From: Salinimicrobium sp. TH3
GTDB lineage: Bacteria; Bacteroidota; Bacteroidia; Flavobacteriales; Flavobacteriaceae
Reading direction: 5' to 3'
NCBI RefSeq assembly: GCF_026676115.1
Contig: NZ_JAPONB010000008.1
Location: forward strand, 124,001 to 188,000
Length of the DNA stretch: 64,000 bases
Shown: in pieces, positions 53,798-62,428 of the stretch
Position numbering within the stretch: the stretch's first letter is position 1
How the letters are laid out: every line of letters begins with the position of its first letter
Notes under the pieces: generated by a model
What the model was told of the DNA's origin: nothing
Seen by the model: only the letters and a program-made list of their open reading frames with translations
Databases searched by the model: none
Translations under genes and position numbers: made by a program

Positions 53798-54643
53798 TCA
53801 ATCCTTCTTTTTGATAAACTTTAAAGCTACCCATTCTTCCCGCTCTTTAGAATCCTCATATTCCAGGCCAAATTTTTCACATTCTGCTTTTATCACGGGA
53901 ATATCTCCGGCATAGAATCCACTGAGGTACAATTCACCACCCTCGTTGAGGGATCTGTTATAACTCGGCATGTCTTCCAGTAAAATATTCCTGTTAATAT
54001 TAGCTATGATGACATCATAATGACGATCCTGGAGCAACTCTGCCCCACCTTCAAAAGCCTCTATCTTACTGCAATCATTGCGCTCTACATTCTCCTGGGT
54101 ATTTTGGTAGCACCAGTTGTCAATATCAATAGCATCCAACTGTGATGCGCCTCTTTTTTCGGCCACTATGGCCAATACCCCTGTACCGCAACCCATATCA
54201 AGAACTTTCTTCCCTTGCAGGTCCTGCTCAAGCAGGAATTCAATCATCATGTGAGTGGTCGCATGATGACCCGTTCCAAATGACATTTTTGGCTCGATAA
54301 CTATATCATAAGTCACATCGGGTTTTGGGTGAAAGGGAGCTCTTACTCCGCATTGCTCATTTACTATAATAGGGTGGAAATTCTTTTCCCACTCTACATT
54401 CCAGTTCACCTGTTCAATTTCGGTCTGGGTAAAGGAAATATCAAATTCATTGGACTGGAGAATGTGTATTCCCGTCATGGACTCGGCATCATATTCTTCT
54501 TTCGGAATATATGCGGTGATCCCATCTTCATTCTCCACAAAACTTTCGAAACCCACCATGCCTAGCTCGGCAATAAGAATTTCGGAAGCCGGTTGTGGAG
54601 GCTCAATCAAAAATTTAAACTCCAGGTAATTCATATTCTCCAT
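53798..54643 (-). CDS. prmA: Ribosomal protein L11 methyltransferase
   Basis: SAM-dependent trimethylation of L11. 281 residues with an N-terminal substrate-recognition domain. The methyltransferase core has EPKMSFGTGHHATT, LDMGCGTGVLAI (SAM site), DVIIANINRNIL (NxxxxIL type) and LYLSGF. Starts 2 bp after tpiA; MNYLEFKF nine bases later is an alternative start. The stretch encoding MSFGTGH contains a CAAATGACATTTTTGG copy of the palindrome. Confidence 0.95.
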   Translation of the reverse strand: MENMNYLEFKFLIEPPQPASEILIAELGMVGFESFVENEDGITAYIPKEEYDAESMTGIHILQSNEFDISFTQTEIEQVNWNVEWEKNFHPIIVNEQCGVRAPFHPKPDVTYDIVIEPKMSFGTGHHATTHMMIEFLLEQDLQGKKVLDMGCGTGVLAIVAEKRGASQLDAIDIDNWCYQNTQENVERNDCSKIEAFEGGAELLQDRHYDVIIANINRNILLEDMPSYNRSLNEGGELYLSGFYAGDIPVIKAECEKFGLEYEDSKEREEWVALKFIKKKD

Positions 54644-54645
54644 TT

Positions 54646-55398
54646 TTAAAAGGCATTGGCAATAGCCATAAAATCTTCGGCATTAAGACTGGCGCCGCCA
54701 ATAAGTCCTCCATCTACGTCTTCCTTTGCAAATATTTCCTGGGCATTCCCAGGCTTAACGCTTCCACCATAAAGTATTGCTACCTCATTGGCCAAGTCAT
54801 TGCCAAATTTTTCGGCAACAGTTTTTCTTATGAAGGCGTGTATTTCCTGTGCCTGTTCGGGAGAAGCAGTTTCTCCTGTTCCAATCGCCCATACCGGTTC
54901 ATATGCAATTACAATTTTCTTCCAGTTGGTTTCAGATACATGAAAAAGGCCTTTTTCCAGCTGTCGTTTTACAACATCAAAATGTTTACCGGCTTTTCTT
55001 TCATTAAGTTCCTCTCCGCAGCAAAAGATCACCTCCATGTCATTTTCCAATGCAGCATCTACTTTCTTTGCCAGCAAGTCATCTGTTTCTTTATAAATAG
55101 CGCGGCGTTCACTATGCCCTAAAATGACCGTTTTCACCCCAATACTGGTGAGCATTCTTGCAGAAACTTCACCTGTATAAGCTCCTTCACCGTTTTCATT
55201 CATATTTTGTGCAGCCACGTCAATGGACGACTTTCGTAAAGATTCAAACGCGTGGTGCAGATTTGTGAAAGAAGGTGCTACAATTACTCTTACTCCTTCA
55301 GATTCCTTATAAAGCTTTTTAATGTTTGACAGCAAATCTTCAGTTTGAGCCAAATCATTATTCATTTTCCAGTTTCCGGCTACTATTTTATCCCTCAT
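54646..55398 (-). CDS. tpiA: Triosephosphate isomerase
   Basis: Interconverts DHAP and glyceraldehyde-3-phosphate. 250 residues: VAGNWKMN, ILGHSERR (catalytic His), IAYEPVWAIGTG (catalytic Glu), LYGGSVKPGN, GLIGGASL. Start is ATG at 55398; a TTG two codons upstream is less likely. A candidate -7 box (TATATTTG, 55528-55535, minus) would give a leader of about 125 nt. First gene of tpiA-prmA-clpS. Confidence 0.96.
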   Translation of the reverse strand: MRDKIVAGNWKMNNDLAQTEDLLSNIKKLYKESEGVRVIVAPSFTNLHHAFESLRKSSIDVAAQNMNENGEGAYTGEVSARMLTSIGVKTVILGHSERRAIYKETDDLLAKKVDAALENDMEVIFCCGEELNERKAGKHFDVVKRQLEKGLFHVSETNWKKIVIAYEPVWAIGTGETASPEQAQEIHAFIRKTVAEKFGNDLANEVAILYGGSVKPGNAQEIFAKEDVDGGLIGGASLNAEDFMAIANAF

Positions 55399-55404
55399 AA
55401 TCAA

Positions 55405-55741
55405 TGTTTAATGGTAAGTTAGTATTCTCTTTTTGATGGTTTAGCCAAAACTTTTATAAAATACCCCCGGATAATCTTAATAATGAACCCGTTACCTTAA
55501 TCGGAATTTTACTGGGTTTTGGAAGTACAAATATAAGGCTGCAGACTTTAAGAACCTGCGGAAAGCCAAGAAAAACCATGAAAAATGAGATGTAAAATAC
55601 GCCATTTTTGACACGGGTAACTCTGAAGTTATCTGAATCAATTTCGGCTTAGATTATCAGAAGATCTTTTTTGCTGAAGTGAATATAATTCTAAATTACT
55701 GCGGAAATATCGCTTCCCAAAAATGCCCTTTTTGAGACCCT
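55405..55741. other. 337-bp intergenic region before tpiA
   Basis: No gene seen. It holds the possible tpiA -7 box (55528-55535), a split AAAAATG...CATTTTTG inverted repeat (55581-55610) and a CAAAAATGCCCTTTTTG palindrome (55718-55737) 4 bp past the stop of the next gene, which may serve as its terminator. Confidence 0.5.
55718..55737. repeat. CAAAAATG-type palindrome at the BT_3928-like 3' end
   Basis: CCCAAAAATGCCCTTTTTGAG, imperfect centre, 4 bp downstream of the stop codon. Confidence 0.5.
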
Positions 55742-56836
55742 TTAAAGCTCAAGCTTATGGGAATCGTTCCAGTGCAGTTTTTGAAGAATAGTACCTTCCT
55801 CAAGCTTCACAAGCCCCGGGTTACTTCTAATGATAGTCTTAAGCGCAGTTTCATCACTAAAATACCAATCCAGGTCCAGGTTATATTTTTGATTTATTTC
55901 CTCCTTAAGGTCTTCTCCCGAAGCAGAAAGCCCAATGACCCTGTATCCATTGTTGCGGGCCTTCTCAATTACATCCCGGAGTTTTCGGAGGCCATCGATT
56001 TCACTGCGGCGAAGACTGTAAGCAACGATCATGAGCAGTTTATCTTCAGCAAGGATTGCCGAAATTTGATCCTCCCCATCTTTTTCAATGGAAAAATCAT
56101 GAATGGGAGGTTCGTAGCCTTTCTGAATCATTTCGGTTTCTACTTCTATGAACTCTCCCTGTACCGAAGGGTAGGCGCCCCTGGTAGTGTAGATTTTTTC
56201 TTCCCCGTTCACCAGGAACTTCCAGTGGTAATCATAGACTGCCCCTGGCGCACCCGGGGGAACCGTCATGGCCTGTTCTATATTTGTCCCTTCCTTATAA
56301 GCCCGAAAATCAAAAACAGGCAGGTACATCAATACATAATACGCAAACACGAAACTGAGCATGAACGCCAGAAAAACGATCCACCGGTGAGAGGCTTTAG
56401 CAAAATAAGGGGTGATGTATTCCCTGTTAAAGAAGAGAATTAGTATAAGCACCAGGAGGAACATATCTTTATAAAATGACTGCCAGGGGGTGAGAGGAAT
56501 GGCATCCCCAAAACACCCACAATCTGTCACCTTATTGTAATAGGCTGAATAGAAGGTGAGAAAGCCAAAAAATATAACCATAAGAAGCAATGCCCAGGTC
56601 GTAAATTTTGGGAGGTAGCCTATAAGCAACATAACACCAAGCACAAGTTCAAAGACCACCACCAATAGAGCAATTACCAGGGCAAATGGCGCTAGAAATT
56701 CCAGATTGAGCACCGAAGGACTAAAATATTCTTCCAGTTTAAATGAAAAACCTATAGGATCATTAAGCTTAATAAATCCCGAAAAAATGAATAGAATACC
56801 TGTTACCCACCGGGAAATGCCTACTAGTAGCTTCAT
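55742..56836 (-). CDS. BT_3928-type membrane protein: DoxX/MauE domain with thioredoxin-like tail
   Basis: 364 residues. Four N-terminal helices of MauE/DoxX type (1-150) with the paired cysteines VTDCGCFGD (about 106-112), a fifth helix near 155-175, and a C-terminal periplasmic TlpA-like domain (about 230-364). That domain reads LLMIVAYSLRRSEIDG where a thioredoxin would carry CxxC; both cysteines are absent. MauE-CGCFG pairs act in disulfide handling, so the protein may relay or sense redox through the membrane. Overlap-free neighbour of the DUF1599 gene upstream. Confidence 0.88.
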   Translation of the reverse strand: MKLLVGISRWVTGILFIFSGFIKLNDPIGFSFKLEEYFSPSVLNLEFLAPFALVIALLVVVFELVLGVMLLIGYLPKFTTWALLLMVIFFGFLTFYSAYYNKVTDCGCFGDAIPLTPWQSFYKDMFLLVLILILFFNREYITPYFAKASHRWIVFLAFMLSFVFAYYVLMYLPVFDFRAYKEGTNIEQAMTVPPGAPGAVYDYHWKFLVNGEEKIYTTRGAYPSVQGEFIEVETEMIQKGYEPPIHDFSIEKDGEDQISAILAEDKLLMIVAYSLRRSEIDGLRKLRDVIEKARNNGYRVIGLSASGEDLKEEINQKYNLDLDWYFSDETALKTIIRSNPGLVKLEEGTILQKLHWNDSHKLEL

Positions 56837-56847
56837 ATCAAACTGTT

Positions 56848-57405
56848 TTAAGTTTTACTCAATTCGCTGTTTTCGTGAATATGTATTAAAGCAAAAACCG
56901 CATAATTGATCATATCCTCATAATTTGCTTCGATTCCCTCACTCACAAGGGTTTTGCCTTTATTATCTTCAATCTGTTTTATTCGAAGGACCTTTTGAAG
57001 AATAAGATCTGTAAGAGAACTTACTCTCATATCCCGCCAGGCTTCCCCATAATCGTGATTCTTATTTTCCATGAGCTGCTTTGTACGTGCAATCGTTCGA
57101 TCATAAAGCTCTTCTACTTCATTTACCGAAAGATCGGGTTGTACTGCGACTCCTTTTTCCAGCTGTACCAAAGCCATTACAGAATAATTGATGATCCCTA
57201 TAAATTCGGGAACTTCTCCTTCATCCACTTTTCTCACCTCGTTTTCCTGAAGCCCTCTTATTCGCTGAGCTTTAATAAATATCTGGTCTGTAAGCGAGGG
57301 AAGTCTCAAAATGCGCCAGGCACAGCCATAATCTTTCATCTTCTTCATAAAAAGGCCGCGACATTCGGCAATAACAGAATCATATTGAGCAGAGGTGTCC
57401 TTCAT
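56848..57405 (-). CDS. Duplicated DUF1599 (Nmad1-type) protein
   Basis: 185 residues made of two homologous halves (about 7-85 and 101-180), each with K.xDYG.AWR..R..SLTD.I..K..RI...E and a downstream NY.V.AL. The family name 'nucleotide modification associated domain 1' comes from phage contexts; no activity is known in Bacteroidota. Divergent from folP with an 86-bp gap and upstream of the BT_3928-like gene. A TAACTTTG box (57452-57459, minus) precedes it. Confidence 0.9.
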   Translation of the reverse strand: MKDTSAQYDSVIAECRGLFMKKMKDYGCAWRILRLPSLTDQIFIKAQRIRGLQENEVRKVDEGEVPEFIGIINYSVMALVQLEKGVAVQPDLSVNEVEELYDRTIARTKQLMENKNHDYGEAWRDMRVSSLTDLILQKVLRIKQIEDNKGKTLVSEGIEANYEDMINYAVFALIHIHENSELSKT

Positions 57406-57451
57406 AGAAACGGGTAATTTGTGTAAATTTCGCTGATTTAATTCTTTTTGT

Positions 57452-57459
57452 CAAAGTTA
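57452..57459 (-). promoter_or_regulatory. -7 box of the DUF1599/BT_3928-like operon
   Basis: CAAAGTTA reads TAACTTTG on the minus strand, 46 bp before the start codon. Confidence 0.5.
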
Positions 57460-57491
57460 ATTTTTCCAACCAAAAAACAGCATTTTTTAGA

Positions 57492-58316
57492 ATGTATATC
57501 AACTGCAAAGGCCATCTTATAGATCTTTCCACTCCCAAAGTGATGGGCATCCTCAATATCACCCCTGATTCCTTCTATGATGGAGGACAAAGGCAAAACC
57601 GCGAAGAGCATCTGCAACAGGCAGCCAAAATGCTTCAGGAGGGAGCAGATTTTATTGATATAGGTGCTTACAGCAGCAGGCCCGGAGCCACAGATATTTC
57701 AGAAGCTGAAGAATTACAACGAATTCTTCCGGTAGTGGAAGTGTTGGTTAAGAAATTTCCAAATATTTTTATTTCTGTAGATACCTTCCGCAGTGAAGTG
57801 GCAAGACAGTGTGTGGAAGCAGGGGCGGCAATGATCAATGATATTTCTGCAGGAAACCTTGATGACAAAATGATGGCAACTGCTGCAAAACTGCAGGTAC
57901 CCTATATCATGATGCATATGAGAGGGAATCCTCAAACTATGAAGGATCTCAACCAATACGAGGATCTTACCAAAGATATCCTCTTCTACTTTTCTGAAAA
58001 AATTGACCGAGCAAGAGAGCTTGGGATCAATGATCTCATCATAGATCCAGGCTTTGGATTTTCTAAAAATATTTCCCAGAATTTTGAATTACTGTCCCAC
58101 CTGGAACTATTTAAAAACCTGAATTTACCCATCCTATCAGGTCTCTCCCGGAAGTCGCTTATTTATAAAACATTTCACACAACGCCAGAAGAAGCACTCA
58201 ACGGCACAACTGTTCTTAACACAGTTTCACTATTAAAAGGAGCTAATATTCTCCGGGTACATGACGTGAAGGAAGCGGTGGAATGTGTGAAATTACTGCA
58301 GCAGTTAAAAAACTAG
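57492..58316 (+). CDS. folP: Dihydropteroate synthase
   Basis: Condenses hydroxymethyl-dihydropterin pyrophosphate with p-aminobenzoate in folate synthesis, the sulfonamide target. 274 residues of TIM barrel: GILNITPDSFYDGGQ (22-36), GAYSSRPGA, ISVDTFRSEVA, DPGFGFSKN, GLSRKSLI. Complete. The neighbouring cdaA follows 38 bp after the stop if TTG 58355 is used. Confidence 0.96.
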   Translation: MYINCKGHLIDLSTPKVMGILNITPDSFYDGGQRQNREEHLQQAAKMLQEGADFIDIGAYSSRPGATDISEAEELQRILPVVEVLVKKFPNIFISVDTFRSEVARQCVEAGAAMINDISAGNLDDKMMATAAKLQVPYIMMHMRGNPQTMKDLNQYEDLTKDILFYFSEKIDRARELGINDLIIDPGFGFSKNISQNFELLSHLELFKNLNLPILSGLSRKSLIYKTFHTTPEEALNGTTVLNTVSLLKGANILRVHDVKEAVECVKLLQQLKN

Positions 58317-58354
58317 CCTATAATTTTTTACATTTACCAAAACACAAGCCTACT

Positions 58355-59128
58355 TTGGATTTTCTAGATCTACGCATTCTCGATATTGTTGATATCATTT
58401 TTATTGCAGCCCTGCTCTACTATATTTATAAATTAGTTAAAGGCACTGTAGCTGTCAACATCTTTATAGGGATTGTGATCATTTATTTCGCCTGGAAGCT
58501 CACGCAGTTACTTCGTATGGAAATGCTTAGTAGTGTACTTGGCGAGTTTATAGGAGTAGGAATGTTTGCCCTAATAGTGGTTTTCCAACAGGAAATAAGA
58601 AAATTTCTCCTCATGATTGGTTCTACTAATTTTGCCAGAAGAAGACGCTTTCTTCAAACTTTAAAATTAATAAAGGACGATCTTGAAACTCCAAATGACG
58701 TTGAGGCGATTGTAAAGGCCTGTGAAAACATGGGTAAAACCAATACCGGTGCTCTTATTGTGATCCAGAGGAATACGAGCCTTGATTTTATTAAACAAAG
58801 TGGGGACCCAATGAAGATCCTGGTCAATCAACCCATTATTGAATCTATTTTTTACAAGAACAGTATTTTGCACGACGGGGCGCTGGTCATTGAAGACAAC
58901 TACATCACCGCTACCAGAGTGATCCTCCCGGTCTCCAATGATCGTACTATACCGCTGCGCTTTGGCCTGAGACACCGAGCTGCTGTAGGAATTACTGAAA
59001 AAACAGATGCTTTAGCACTGGTAGTGAGCGAGGAAACAGGACAGATCTCTTATATAAAAGACGGGGAATTTGTCATGTATGAAGACAGGGATGATCTTGT
59101 CCAGAAATTAAAAGCAGACCTTGTTTAA
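58355..59128 (+). CDS. cdaA: Diadenylate cyclase CdaA
   Basis: Makes the second messenger c-di-AMP at the membrane. 257 residues from TTG 58355 (MDFLDLRILDIVDI...), giving three N-terminal helices (to about 85) as in CdaA. An ATG at 58283 would add 24 residues read from the folP 3' end and is less likely. The DAC domain has LHDGALVI (DGA) and RHRAAVGI (RHR), both needed for catalysis. The family controls osmotic and cell-wall homeostasis. Convergent, 4-bp overlap with the ABC gene. Confidence 0.93.
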   Translation: MDFLDLRILDIVDIIFIAALLYYIYKLVKGTVAVNIFIGIVIIYFAWKLTQLLRMEMLSSVLGEFIGVGMFALIVVFQQEIRKFLLMIGSTNFARRRRFLQTLKLIKDDLETPNDVEAIVKACENMGKTNTGALIVIQRNTSLDFIKQSGDPMKILVNQPIIESIFYKNSILHDGALVIEDNYITATRVILPVSNDRTIPLRFGLRHRAAVGITEKTDALALVVSEETGQISYIKDGEFVMYEDRDDLVQKLKADLV

Positions 59129-60894
59129 AGGGTTTCTTCTTCCTGCATGAACTGGACCTCATAAAGATTCTTATAATAGCCATTCTCTTTCTTAAGCAGC
59201 TGGGAATGTGTTCCCATTTCCACTATTTTACCGGCATCCATCACCAGGATCTTATCGGCCTTTTTCACGGTTGCCAGTCGGTGAGCAATGACAATAGAAG
59301 TACGGCCTTCGGTGATCTTGAGCGTCGCATCCTGTATGAGCTGTTCACTATAGGAGTCGACAGAAGAAGTTGCCTCATCTAGCACCAGAATACTTGGATT
59401 ACTCACGTAAGCTCTCAAAAATGCGATTAATTGACGTTGTCCCGAAGAAAGCATAACCCCACGCTCCTTTACGTTATAGTCGTAGCCTCCAGGCAGACTG
59501 GCAATGAATTCATCAACACCAATATCCTTAGCCGCCTGCACTACAGATTCTTTGGTGATCGTGGGATCGTTGAGAGTTATGTTATTAAGAATAGTATCGG
59601 CGAAAAGAAAAACGTCCTGGAGAACAATGGCAATCTCTCCCCTAAGTGATTTGAGAGTAATATCTTTTACATCTATTCCATCAATAAGAATACGCCCGCT
59701 GGAGATTTCGTAAGAACGGTTAAGCAAATTAATGATGGTGGATTTTCCTGCACCGGTAGCTCCAACAATAGCAACAGTTTCTCCCGCCTGGGCTTTAAAA
59801 GAAACTCCTTTAAGAACTTCTTCATCCCCAACATAACTGAAACGAACATTCTCAAATTCTATTTCTCCTTTAAGGTGATCTACCACGGTCTTGCCATTAT
59901 CGGGAATAGAAGATTTTGTATCCAGAACTCCAAAAACCCGGTTTGCGGCCACCATTCCCATTTGTAGCGTATTAAATTTATCGGCTATTTGACGAAGTGG
60001 TCTAAAGAGCATCTGGCTCAATTCGACGAAGGCAACGATAACCCCAAGAGTAATGGCTTCGCTTCCAGCCACCACTCTTAACCCTCCATACCACACGATC
60101 AAACCAATTGTAATAGAAGTCGCCATCTCGGCAATTGGAAAAAATATGGAGTTATACCACACGGTTTTTACCCAGCCCTTACGGTGTTTATCATTGATCT
60201 CTTTAAAATTCTCATACTCCTTTTCTTCCCGGGTGAAAAGCTGCACGATCTTCATACCTGTAATTCGCTCCTGAACAAAAGTGTTAAGATTCGCCACCTG
60301 AGTTCGAACTTCTTCAAATGCCAATTTCATTTTCTTTTGAAAAATTCGTGTAGCATACAAGATAAAAGGAAGTACTACCAGGACAAGAAGAGTAAGCTTC
60401 CAACTTTGATAGAACATAAAGCCAAGAATAACGATCATTTTTAGCAGGTCACTTATGATCACAAATAAACCTTCACTAAAAATACTGGATATAGTTTCTA
60501 TATCACTCACTGCCCTGGTCACCAGGCGCCCCACTGCAGAATTGTCAAAATATTTCATTTTGAACTGCAGCATGTGTTTAAATAAATTTACCCTTAGGTC
60601 CCGAATAACTTCCTGGCCCAGCCAGTTTGCGAAATAAATAAAGCAGAATTGAAAAATTACCTCAAGGAGTAAAACTCCCACCATGAGACTTATGTAGAAC
60701 AGGAGTTGATCATTATCCTGCGGCACAATAGAATTATCTATTGTAAGCTGCAATAGATAAGGCCGCATTACACTTAGAAAGGATAGCAGGATGGCGGCAA
60801 CGGCTACAAAATAAAATGCCCATTTGTATACGTGCGCATATTTGAGCAATCGCTTAAATAATCCAAAATCAAATGCGTTTCCCGTTGATGCCAT
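59125..60894 (-). CDS. ABC exporter half-transporter (MsbA-like)
   Basis: 589 residues: six-helix permease (about 20-320) fused to an ATPase with Walker A GATGAGKST, signature LSSGQRQL, Walker B SILVLDEATSSVD and H-loop IAHRL. It functions as a homodimer or heterodimer. Substrate could be a lipid (MsbA-type) or drug. Its start shares base 60894 with the truA stop codon, so the two are coupled. MsbA identity is not proven. Confidence 0.93.
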   Translation of the reverse strand: MASTGNAFDFGLFKRLLKYAHVYKWAFYFVAVAAILLSFLSVMRPYLLQLTIDNSIVPQDNDQLLFYISLMVGVLLLEVIFQFCFIYFANWLGQEVIRDLRVNLFKHMLQFKMKYFDNSAVGRLVTRAVSDIETISSIFSEGLFVIISDLLKMIVILGFMFYQSWKLTLLVLVVLPFILYATRIFQKKMKLAFEEVRTQVANLNTFVQERITGMKIVQLFTREEKEYENFKEINDKHRKGWVKTVWYNSIFFPIAEMATSITIGLIVWYGGLRVVAGSEAITLGVIVAFVELSQMLFRPLRQIADKFNTLQMGMVAANRVFGVLDTKSSIPDNGKTVVDHLKGEIEFENVRFSYVGDEEVLKGVSFKAQAGETVAIVGATGAGKSTIINLLNRSYEISSGRILIDGIDVKDITLKSLRGEIAIVLQDVFLFADTILNNITLNDPTITKESVVQAAKDIGVDEFIASLPGGYDYNVKERGVMLSSGQRQLIAFLRAYVSNPSILVLDEATSSVDSYSEQLIQDATLKITEGRTSIVIAHRLATVKKADKILVMDAGKIVEMGTHSQLLKKENGYYKNLYEVQFMQEEETL

Positions 60895-61634
60895 TAACTA
60901 AAAATACTATTGGGATACAAGATCCTTGTTAAATACAATCCGTGAGCCGGTACAGAGGCTCCGGCTTCGCTCCTGTCTTTGCTATTAATAATTCGATGCA
61001 AATCCTGCACTTCCATTTTACCCAATCCAATTTGCAATAAGGTACCTACAATTGCCCTAACCATATTTCTTAAAAATCTGTCGGCAGTAATGTAAAAGAC
61101 CAGGATACTCCCCTGTTGCTCCCATCTTGCTTCCTCTATCCTGCAGTTGTAGGTGTGAACATCTGTCCTGGACCTGGAAAAACATTTAAAATTGGAATAT
61201 TGCAGTAAAATTTTTGCTGCTTCATTCATCTTTTCCACATCCAGATCTCTCTTTACAAAATAAGCTGAATCATTTACAAAAACATTTTTTCGTGTTGTGA
61301 TATGATACTCATAGGAACGTGAAACAGCGTCAAACCTGGCATGAGCATCAGCTTTTACCAACAGTAGATCTTTTACTGCTATGTCTTTTGGCAGTAAAGA
61401 ATTTATCCTGAAAATAAAACTTTTGGATAGCCTGGCTTCAGAATCAAAATGGGCAAAAATTTGCCGCGCGTGTACTCCGGCATCTGTCCTTCCCGCACCC
61501 ACTACTTCGATTTCCTCCTGAAGTAATGTACGCAGAGATTCTTCAACAACTTGCTGCACCGAAATTGCTTCAGGTTGACGTTGCCAACCATGATAAGCCT
61601 TTCCGAAGTATTCCAGCTCCAAAAAATATCTCAA
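60894..61634 (-). CDS. truA: tRNA pseudouridine synthase A
   Basis: Modifies U38-40 of the tRNA anticodon arm. 246 residues with the catalytic aspartate D51 in GAGRTDAGVHARQ, then CFSRSRTDVHT and RFLRNMVRAIVGTL. Length normal. A TATCTTTG box (61666-61673, minus) is 32 bp upstream. First gene of the truA-ABC operon. Confidence 0.96.
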   Translation of the reverse strand: MRYFLELEYFGKAYHGWQRQPEAISVQQVVEESLRTLLQEEIEVVGAGRTDAGVHARQIFAHFDSEARLSKSFIFRINSLLPKDIAVKDLLLVKADAHARFDAVSRSYEYHITTRKNVFVNDSAYFVKRDLDVEKMNEAAKILLQYSNFKCFSRSRTDVHTYNCRIEEARWEQQGSILVFYITADRFLRNMVRAIVGTLLQIGLGKMEVQDLHRIINSKDRSEAGASVPAHGLYLTRILYPNSIFS

Positions 61635-61665
61635 TCTAAATTTCTACTTTTGCAAATTAAAGAAA

Positions 61666-61673
61666 CAAAGATA
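61666..61673 (-). promoter_or_regulatory. -7 box of truA
   Basis: CAAAGATA reads TATCTTTG on the minus strand. No -33 element at 21 bp. Confidence 0.5.
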
Positions 61674-61740
61674 AGCCATTAAAGCCAACTGCTCATTCTT
61701 CCCTGCCCTTAGATTGTTAATCTCACTATAAAAATTCCCA

Positions 61741-62235
61741 ATGAAAAAGATACTTCTGCTTAGTGACACCCACGGACATTTAGATGAACGTATTTTAAAA
61801 TATGCGGGAGAAGCAGATGAACTATGGCATGCAGGTGATATTGGAACAACGGCAGTGAGCGATTCGCTCCAGAAAATTAAACCTTTAAAAGCCGTTTTTG
61901 GAAATATAGATGGCGCAGAGGTAAGAAAGGAATTTCCACTCAACAACCGTTTTAGATGTGAAGAAGTAGATGTATGGATCACCCATATTGGAGGTTATCC
62001 CGGCCGCTACTCGTCTGCCGTAAAAGAGGAAATAAAAGCTAACCCACCAAGAATCTTCATAAGTGGTCACTCCCATATTCTTAAGGTGATGAATGACAAA
62101 AAACTCAGTGTTCTTCACATGAATCCCGGAGCCGCAGGAAAGCAGGGATTCCACCAGGTGAGGACGATGTTGAGATTTGTGATCGATGGCAAGGAAATTA
62201 AAGATCTTGAGGTGATTGAGTTGGGGAAAAAGTAG
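61741..62235 (+). CDS. YfcE/MJ0936-type metallophosphoesterase
   Basis: 164 residues of the calcineurin-like fold with SDTHGHLDE (D9, H11), HAGDIGT, GNIDGAE, THIGGYPG and SGHSHI plus a C-terminal NPGAAG. All metal ligands are present. The family hydrolyses phosphodiesters; natural substrates vary. Its stop codon TAG overlaps the first unit of a heptamer repeat. Confidence 0.92.
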   Translation: MKKILLLSDTHGHLDERILKYAGEADELWHAGDIGTTAVSDSLQKIKPLKAVFGNIDGAEVRKEFPLNNRFRCEEVDVWITHIGGYPGRYSSAVKEEIKANPPRIFISGHSHILKVMNDKKLSVLHMNPGAAGKQGFHQVRTMLRFVIDGKEIKDLEVIELGKK

Positions 62236-62261
62236 TATTCAGTATTCAGTATTTAGTGGTC
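62234..62261. repeat. Heptamer tract (AGTATTC-type) starting in a stop codon
   Basis: AGTATTC, AGTATTC, AGTATTT, AGTGGTC. The first unit contains the last two bases of the phosphoesterase stop TAG. Confidence 0.7.
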
Positions 62262-62428
62262 AGAGGTTTTGAAGTTGGCAGTGCGCAGGCTTAAGTAGGC
62301 AGTAAAATTGAAGTTAGAATTACGATTTTTTTCACTAAACATTGATCTTTTCTGGATGTTCACTAGGAAAGAAAAAATTTCAATTTTTCAAAATACAACT
62401 AAGACCAGGATCAGTGGCTAAAAAGAAA
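62262..62428. other. Intergenic DNA, no gene seen
   Basis: Together with the two repeats beside it this fills most of the 423-bp gap 62236-62658. No coding or RNA signal is visible in it. Confidence 0.4.

Noticed and set aside
55757-56443. 228-residue plus-strand frame opposite the BT_3928-like gene
   Set aside because: Antisense to a gene with clear helices and the MauE motif; no homology recognised.
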